Shown in pieces: positions 28,262 through 32,757 of a stretch of DNA of 32,757 nucleotides. The notes beneath the pieces were generated by a model. It was given only the letters and a program-made list of their open reading frames with translations, was not told the origin of the DNA and did not search any database. Source of the DNA: a virus; IMG/VR virus record IMGVR_UViG_3300031645_000007, positions 1 to 32,757 of that record. One strand, 5' to 3'. Within the stretch, counting starts at the first letter, position 1, and each line of letters begins with the position of its first letter. Position numbers and translations under genes: made by a program.

Positions 28262-31245
28262 TGCCTGTTGAATATCTTGGCCCCTTAGAAGGGGAACAAA
28301 ATAAGGCCGAGTATTTAGGGCCATTAGAAAAAGTCGAGTATGTTGGGCCTTTAAAGGCTAAAGAACCCTCTGGAGCAGGCGGGTCATTTAAAGAACCGTG
28401 GGAAGAAAAGTTCGTGAAAGACAATCCTAACCTTTATGGTCTTTATGGGGCGGTTACTGAAACCCCAAAAGAACTTACCAAGATAGGGCATTTAAAATAT
28501 GCTTACCCCGAAGAAAGAGAAAAATATAATGCCTTAACTACACAACAACAAACTCGCCAGCTACTTTGGGACACCTTAGAAGATGTGGGCGTATTGGGAG
28601 CAGGAAGAATATTAAAAGGTGCAAGCCAAATAGTTCAAAAATATGCACCTGACACTTATAAGTTTTGGACTAAATCACGATCTTTATGGGGCAAGAAACC
28701 AGCAGTCAATCCAACAACTGAAGGTGCTTCACAAGTTGAAAGCATGTATGACGAAACCAGCGAAGCAATAAAAGAAATCCATAAGCGAACCCCAAAAGAT
28801 ATTTATAAATCCCTTAAACGGGCCATAGTAGATGTAAGCGGAAACATTAAAAAAGAACTACATAAGCAAGGAGACTTAGGAAGACAGGCAGTTATAAGGC
28901 ATGACCTAATTGCAGGTGCAAATTCTAAGGCCATTAGACAAATTGACGATGCAACTAAGCAAATCTTTGGGGATTTAACAGGGCAAGAACAGGAATATTT
29001 GAATAGGGCCATCCAGTCAAGACGAACCATAGCCATTGAAAAATACAAAGACATTAAACATCCTAAAGGGTTAGGGGCAAAACAACATCAAGAATGGTTG
29101 GACTCTCTTGCGCCAGAAATCCAAAACAAAATTAATACTAAAACCGGGGCATATTTTGAGGTAATGAAAGGACAACTTGACGATCTATTAAATGAGGGGT
29201 TGATAACCAAAAAATCACATGAAACATTAAGGCAAATCGAATATTCTCCCCGAAGGTTCTTGCAACACATAGACCCTGAAAAATCTTATGGCTTTGGGGG
29301 ACAAAAAATAAGTATTCCTGATAGCGGGATTAAGCAGTTAGCAGGAGGTAGTGAGGAATTATTAGAAAAAGATGCTTCCTTGTTAATGCAACAAACTATC
29401 TCCCGCACACAAACAAGAATATTTAGGAATAAGGCTAACAAAGCATTATATGCTTTAGCCGAAACACAACCTACAAATGGTATTGTAAGTAAATTAAAAG
29501 GGAGACCACCCGCTGGCCATGAAACCATAGACGTTATGATTGAAGGGCAAAAGAAAGAAATGATAATGCCCTCAGAAATGGCAAGAGAATGGGTACAACG
29601 TGACCCAGCCATAAATTCTCAGATGGCAAATGTAATAGGGTGGATGTCTGGCGCTAAGGTATTAAGGGCTATGGCAACAGGCTACAATCCCGAATTTGCC
29701 CTTACCAATTTTCCCCGGGATATTGCCCATATTTGGCTTACAACACAAGAATATTCTTCAACAGCACCAAAAGCAGGGGCGCAACTTGCCAAGGATTTAA
29801 TAAGTGTCCTGCCTGATGCTATTTTTCGTAAAGGAAGATGGACTGAATATATTAATGAAGGTGGGGGGATGGAGTTTCTAACCCATCAAGGCAAAGTGAC
29901 TCAGCATAAGGGCATTTGGGACTCACTACACAAGGTTTTTGGGTGGCTTGGAGAAACCTCAGAAATATTACCACGGTTAGCTTTGAGACAAAGGGCAATT
30001 AATAGCGGGAAATCAACAGAGGAAGCTACATGGATAGCTCGTAACTATCTTGATTTTTCTCAAGGGGGCAATTTTGCAAAAGCAATGGATTCGGGAGTTC
30101 CTTATTTAAATGCAAGCATTCAAGGAACAAGGGGTATTGTCAGAGCAGCCTCACAAAACCCAGGAGAATTTGTCTATAAAGTTAGCCAAATAGGAACTCT
30201 TGCAACAGGGATGTACCTTGCTAATAAAAACCAAAACCCTGAAGCATGGGACCAAATATCAGATAGGGACAAAATAAACAACTGGATTATTACAACCCCC
30301 CATAGTTATTTAGATAAAGATGGGAACAAAAAACATATTTATTTTAAGATTGCTAAAGACCAAGGGCAAAGAGCAGTTGCCACTTTATTTGAAAATCTAA
30401 TGGGTAAATACATGGGGGAAGAGATAGACGTTGACCAGATAACCGACTCGATTGCCGATGCAATTCCTATGCTCCCTACAGATTTAATGCCTCCAACGCT
30501 TGATGCTATCATGGGGTACACGGTCAATAAAGACTTTTGGCGTAATCAAGACATTTGGAGAGGTCCAGAAATTGAACCAAAAAAAGAATATACTAAATAT
30601 ACACATCCTGCTTTCGTAAAAGCTGGAGAGGCAACAGGTCTTAGCCCCGAAAGAACCAAATATGCCCTTAGCCAATACTTTACTCACGGAAATGTTTATA
30701 CATCTTTGGCAGGGTACGGGTGGAACCAATTATTAGAAAATCTGCCAGAAGAAAGTAAGGAACTGGTAACAGAAGAAGTTATTTTAAACCAGCCGTTTGT
30801 TAGACGAATCGCTAACGACACAAACCCATACTATCAATACGATAAAGAACTAAAAGAAACCAAAATAAAAGCTGATACAGAAAGGTATGTAAGAACGCGC
30901 AATTTCGATAAACTTTCTCAGGGAGTATATGATAAAGCAACAACAAAGGAAGAGCTAAACGAATTTATCAAGGCTACTCCAAGGGAAGATCAAAAAAGGT
31001 TGAGACAACGGCATCAAAGACGGGGCAAGCTACAAGAAATACCAAACAGGAGATGGTGGCTTGAATTAAGCAGGCTAAATCCAGAAGCAAAAGCCACTGT
31101 TTTTTGGAACAGACTAAGAGATGCAGATGAAGAAGAAACGAAAATGCTCAACAAATATCTAAGGAAAGTTCCCGGAATAAGAAGCGACCGTTTTCAAAGA
31201 CGCCTACAACAACTAAAGGCGAAAAAGATTCCATCTGACCAATAA
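28261..31245 (+). CDS. Large LPD38-like internal/ejection protein
   Basis: The 994-residue product has an N-terminal triplicate EYLGPLE, EYLGPLE, EYVGPLK (residues 4-32), a helical mid-part, and from about residue 450 a segment like the large polyvalent-protein-associated domain 38: AMATGYNPEFALTNFPRDIA (about 468-487), ARNYLDFSQGGN (about 594-605) and PYLNASIQGTRGI. LPD domains occur in large phage proteins thought to be delivered into the host. The last 250 residues are helical and charged. The gene is richer in A and T than the head genes. Role as an ejected protein is inferred from size, order and domain; no catalytic motif was found. Confidence 0.65.
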   Translation: MPVEYLGPLEGEQNKAEYLGPLEKVEYVGPLKAKEPSGAGGSFKEPWEEKFVKDNPNLYGLYGAVTETPKELTKIGHLKYAYPEEREKYNALTTQQQTRQLLWDTLEDVGVLGAGRILKGASQIVQKYAPDTYKFWTKSRSLWGKKPAVNPTTEGASQVESMYDETSEAIKEIHKRTPKDIYKSLKRAIVDVSGNIKKELHKQGDLGRQAVIRHDLIAGANSKAIRQIDDATKQIFGDLTGQEQEYLNRAIQSRRTIAIEKYKDIKHPKGLGAKQHQEWLDSLAPEIQNKINTKTGAYFEVMKGQLDDLLNEGLITKKSHETLRQIEYSPRRFLQHIDPEKSYGFGGQKISIPDSGIKQLAGGSEELLEKDASLLMQQTISRTQTRIFRNKANKALYALAETQPTNGIVSKLKGRPPAGHETIDVMIEGQKKEMIMPSEMAREWVQRDPAINSQMANVIGWMSGAKVLRAMATGYNPEFALTNFPRDIAHIWLTTQEYSSTAPKAGAQLAKDLISVLPDAIFRKGRWTEYINEGGGMEFLTHQGKVTQHKGIWDSLHKVFGWLGETSEILPRLALRQRAINSGKSTEEATWIARNYLDFSQGGNFAKAMDSGVPYLNASIQGTRGIVRAASQNPGEFVYKVSQIGTLATGMYLANKNQNPEAWDQISDRDKINNWIITTPHSYLDKDGNKKHIYFKIAKDQGQRAVATLFENLMGKYMGEEIDVDQITDSIADAIPMLPTDLMPPTLDAIMGYTVNKDFWRNQDIWRGPEIEPKKEYTKYTHPAFVKAGEATGLSPERTKYALSQYFTHGNVYTSLAGYGWNQLLENLPEESKELVTEEVILNQPFVRRIANDTNPYYQYDKELKETKIKADTERYVRTRNFDKLSQGVYDKATTKEELNEFIKATPREDQKRLRQRHQRRGKLQEIPNRRWWLELSRLNPEAKATVFWNRLRDADEEETKMLNKYLRKVPGIRSDRFQRRLQQLKAKKIPSDQ

Positions 31246-31275
31246 CCCAGATTGAGTCTAAAATGGAGACACAGC

Positions 31276-31566
31276 GTGGATATTATACCAGAAGTTCTCG
31301 GAGGAGGAGGAGCATTAGGTATGGTGGCTTTGGCGATAAAAAACCTTTATAGGAGGTTCACTCTTCTCGATGAGCAGAAGCAAGACGTTGCCATGTGTGA
31401 CGTTATGCATGCCCAGATCCTTAAAGATTTAGACAAAGGGGCGGCAAGATTCAGCAGTGTGGAAATTGAAATGAAGTCATTATCCACTACCCTTACTGAA
31501 ACCAACACTCTCCTAAAAGAATGGCAAAGGCATAACGGAAATTCTAAAAAATCTTCGGGGGCATAA
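31276..31566 (+). CDS. Holin/XhlA-like small membrane protein
   Basis: The start is placed at GTG 31276 because GGAG (31265-31268) lies at good distance; a TTG 24 bases upstream (31252) has no such site. The 96-residue product has a hydrophobic stretch (GGGGALGMVALAIKNLY, about 9-25) followed by a long charged coiled coil (AARFSSVEIEMKSLSTTLTE). One membrane span plus coiled coil is the XhlA/holin-accessory pattern. It sits one gene before the endolysin, which supports a lysis role. Assignment from pattern and place only. Confidence 0.55.
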   Translation: MDIIPEVLGGGGALGMVALAIKNLYRRFTLLDEQKQDVAMCDVMHAQILKDLDKGAARFSSVEIEMKSLSTTLTETNTLLKEWQRHNGNSKKSSGA

Positions 31567-31718
31567 TGACAGAACAGGAAAAGAAGAACAGGGAATACTT
31601 GGACCTCTACCTTGAGGGGACAGTCAGGAAAATGCAGGCATTAGCCGATGAAGCCAGCGAGAAACTGGCACAGGCAAAAAAGATCATAGCAACACATAGA
31701 AAGGGATCAACCATGTAG
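31566..31718 (+). CDS. Small charged helical protein (50 aa)
   Basis: A 50-codon frame starts in TAATG (31564-31568) at the stop of the holin-like gene. The product reads MTEQEKKNREYLDLYLEGTV and continues as a charged helix with LADEASEKLAQAKKIIATHRK. It ends 12 bases before the amidase start. It has no membrane segment. It may be a small lysis-cassette accessory; no family is recognised. Confidence 0.5.
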   Translation: MTEQEKKNREYLDLYLEGTVRKMQALADEASEKLAQAKKIIATHRKGSTM

Positions 31719-31730
31719 TAAGGGAAGCAA

Positions 31731-32153
31731 ATGAAACCCACGCATATCATACTCCATCACAGTCTCACCAAGGATAGCGGTACTGTCTCCTGGAACGCTA
31801 TCAGGCGGTATCACGTTCACCGTCTGGGGTGGGACTATATCGGGTATCATTGGGGGATCGAGCTTGTAGGAGACCGGTACGAGAGCCTAATGGGCCGACT
31901 GCCTAACATGACCGGAGCACATTGTCGACAAGCAAGGATGAATCACCTCTCTTGGGGAATCTGCCTTGTGGGTAACTTTGACAAGGAACCGCCGGACCCG
32001 ACTCAGCTAATGCTTGCCAAGAACCTTGTAAGATCCTTGATGGAGATAGGAGACATACCGAAACATCATATCCTAATGCACAGGGAGTTTGCCCATTATA
32101 AGACGTGTCCAGGGATATTATTTCCTTTTGAGAAGTTTGTGGACTCCTTATGA
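31731..32153 (+). CDS. N-acetylmuramoyl-L-alanine amidase (endolysin)
   Basis: The 140-residue product is an Amidase_2/peptidoglycan-recognition type endolysin that cuts the bond between N-acetylmuramic acid and L-alanine. Zinc ligands are visible: H9 or H10 in ILHHS, H117 in LMHRE and C126 in YKTCPG. The conserved GYHWGI (38-43, Tyr39) and NHLSWGICLVGNF (71-83) match the family core. At 140 residues it is a single catalytic domain without a cell-wall-binding domain, typical of phages of Gram-negative hosts (compare T7 lysozyme). AAGGGAAGC precedes the ATG; the stop overlaps the next start. Confidence 0.92.
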   Translation: MKPTHIILHHSLTKDSGTVSWNAIRRYHVHRLGWDYIGYHWGIELVGDRYESLMGRLPNMTGAHCRQARMNHLSWGICLVGNFDKEPPDPTQLMLAKNLVRSLMEIGDIPKHHILMHREFAHYKTCPGILFPFEKFVDSL

Positions 32154-32416
32154 ACCGAGCAATCCTGATTATCATATTGGCTGCATCGCTATCCGCCTGC
32201 GGTGTCACGGACCTGTCAAAGAAACACGCATGGATTGACGGAGTTAATAAAGAAAGGATAACGATTGCCACGCCTCCGGGAACAATGTCTAAGTTTGAGA
32301 TCACCAAGCCGGACGGAACCACGATCAAGGCTGTGATCGACGATAAAACTATCCCCTGGTGGAAAGCGATGTTTGGCTGGATGGCGAGTAAGCCGAATTA
32401 TCAGATAACGAATTGA
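32150..32416 (+). CDS. Lipoprotein, possible o-spanin-like
   Basis: The 88-residue product has a signal peptide MNRAILIIILAASLSAC with a lipobox LSAC (14-17). Cys17 would be lipidated; the residue after it is Gly, not Asp, so outer-membrane sorting is expected in a Gram-negative host. The mature part (about 71 residues) starts GVTDLSKKHAWIDGV and ends WWKAMFGWMASKPNYQITN with an aromatic patch. Position directly behind the amidase suits an outer-membrane spanin subunit; Pro richness typical of Rz1 is weak, so another lipoprotein role is possible. Confidence 0.75.
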   Translation: MNRAILIIILAASLSACGVTDLSKKHAWIDGVNKERITIATPPGTMSKFEITKPDGTTIKAVIDDKTIPWWKAMFGWMASKPNYQITN

Positions 32417-32443
32417 CGTGAGCTTTTAAAGAAGGAGAAAGAT

Positions 32444-32566
32444 ATGGACGTTAAATTAGGAGGTTCCCAGGATTGCCCGAAATGCGGACAGTCATGCCCA
32501 AAAGGTTTAATTTTGCCAGACGAATGCCCGAATTGTGGACAGTCGAAACCTAACGATTCAAAGTGA
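32444..32566 (+). CDS. 40-residue zinc-ribbon peptide
   Basis: A 40-codon gene with a strong AAGGAGAAAG site. The product reads MDVKLGGSQDCPKCGQSCPK and ends SKPNDSK, with C11, C14, C18, C28 and C31, giving two CPxCGQS-like knuckles that would bind one zinc ion. It lies between the lysis genes and the window end. No larger family is recognised; the good ribosome site and cysteine pattern support it. Confidence 0.6.
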   Translation: MDVKLGGSQDCPKCGQSCPKGLILPDECPNCGQSKPNDSK

Positions 32567-32632
32567 AAATTAAACTCATCTACCAAGAGTAGAAGGAGAT
32601 GGGGGCTCCGTCTGAGGGTCCCTAATTAAACC

Positions 32633-32757
32633 GTGAGCAAAGTGAAGCCAGCAATACAATACAAAGAGAACGTCTTTTATCGGGCAGGCTATAAATACCA
32701 ACTCGCAGCAGATTACAGTATTGACACCCCTTTTCGCCCTAAAGAAGATATTGTCCT
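32633..32757 (+). CDS. N-terminal part of an unknown gene (truncated by window end)
   Basis: The frame from GTG 32633 is open to the end of the window. The visible 41 residues include YKENVFYRAGYKYQLAADYS and TPFRPKEDIV. This could be the start of a DUF1353-like phage protein, but the diagnostic part is missing. The GTG has no clear ribosome site, and an in-frame stop lies only two codons upstream (32627-32629), so the real start is uncertain; a hairpin-like run near 32601-32621 might matter. Gene existence is likely; family is a guess. Confidence 0.45.
   Translation, partial: MSKVKPAIQYKENVFYRAGYKYQLAADYSIDTPFRPKEDIV

Noticed and set aside
31252-31275. TTG start for the holin-like gene
   Set aside because: The GTG at 31276 has a well-spaced GGAG, while the TTG has none.

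Overview
The window is a densely packed, single-strand (+) segment of a tailed double-stranded DNA bacteriophage, or a prophage of one. It carries a large terminase, portal, scaffold-like protein, SU10-type (DUF5309-like) major capsid protein, head-tail adaptor, a P22-gp10-like tail nozzle, large ejection-type internal proteins and a lysis cassette. No sheath, tube or tape-measure gene was recognised, so a short-tailed (podovirus-like) virion is the best guess. The host cannot be named. A lipoprotein with a clear lipobox next to the amidase, and the Rho-independent terminator and Shine-Dalgarno signals, suggest a bacterium, probably Gram-negative. The end of a gene at the left edge and a truncated gene at the right edge show the genome continues both ways.

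Layout. 1-435: end of an upstream gene, then a control region with repeated GTATATA boxes and a likely sigma70-type promoter. 436-1495: small genes (ribbon-helix-helix protein, 20-residue membrane peptide, YkgJ-like cysteine cluster protein, coiled coil); the first one contains a tRNA-like sequence with acceptor stem, T-arm and CCA. 1560-3062: large terminase. 3170-8947: exported-looking structural or fibre proteins, one with nine 54-bp tandem repeats, then a zinc-ribbon protein. 8944-12088: a sugar module (NovU/TylCIII-type C-methyltransferase, small Cys protein, GDP-mannose 4,6-dehydratase, glycosyltransferase-like protein) closed by an intrinsic terminator; a cupin gene follows at 12203. 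12545-16880: portal, small protein, scaffold-like protein, major capsid protein, then a GC-rich hairpin.

16926-20780: a second modification module directly behind the capsid gene: a DUF115/MptE/Maf-like protein, two small zinc-ribbon proteins, two tandem related Methyltransf_24-type methyltransferases and a radical SAM/SPASM enzyme. 20783-25624: two tandem 96-residue paralogues, adaptor, nozzle and small tail or fibre proteins. 25608-31245: GNAT-like protein, a Gln-rich repeat protein with a glycine-zipper C terminus, a Lys-rich protein and a 994-residue LPD38-like protein, probably internal or ejected proteins. 31276-32416: holin/XhlA-like protein, small coiled coil, zinc amidase, lipoprotein; then a 40-residue zinc-ribbon peptide and a truncated gene.

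The most interesting feature is the pair of modification modules inserted into the virion gene order. Together they could make a modified deoxy-sugar (GDP-4-keto-6-deoxymannose derived, C-methylated, perhaps O-methylated) and transfer it to a protein or surface glycan. The position of the Maf-like gene immediately behind the capsid gene makes virion glycosylation a testable hypothesis; alteration of the host surface is the main alternative. These functions are inferred from family motifs and gene order only.
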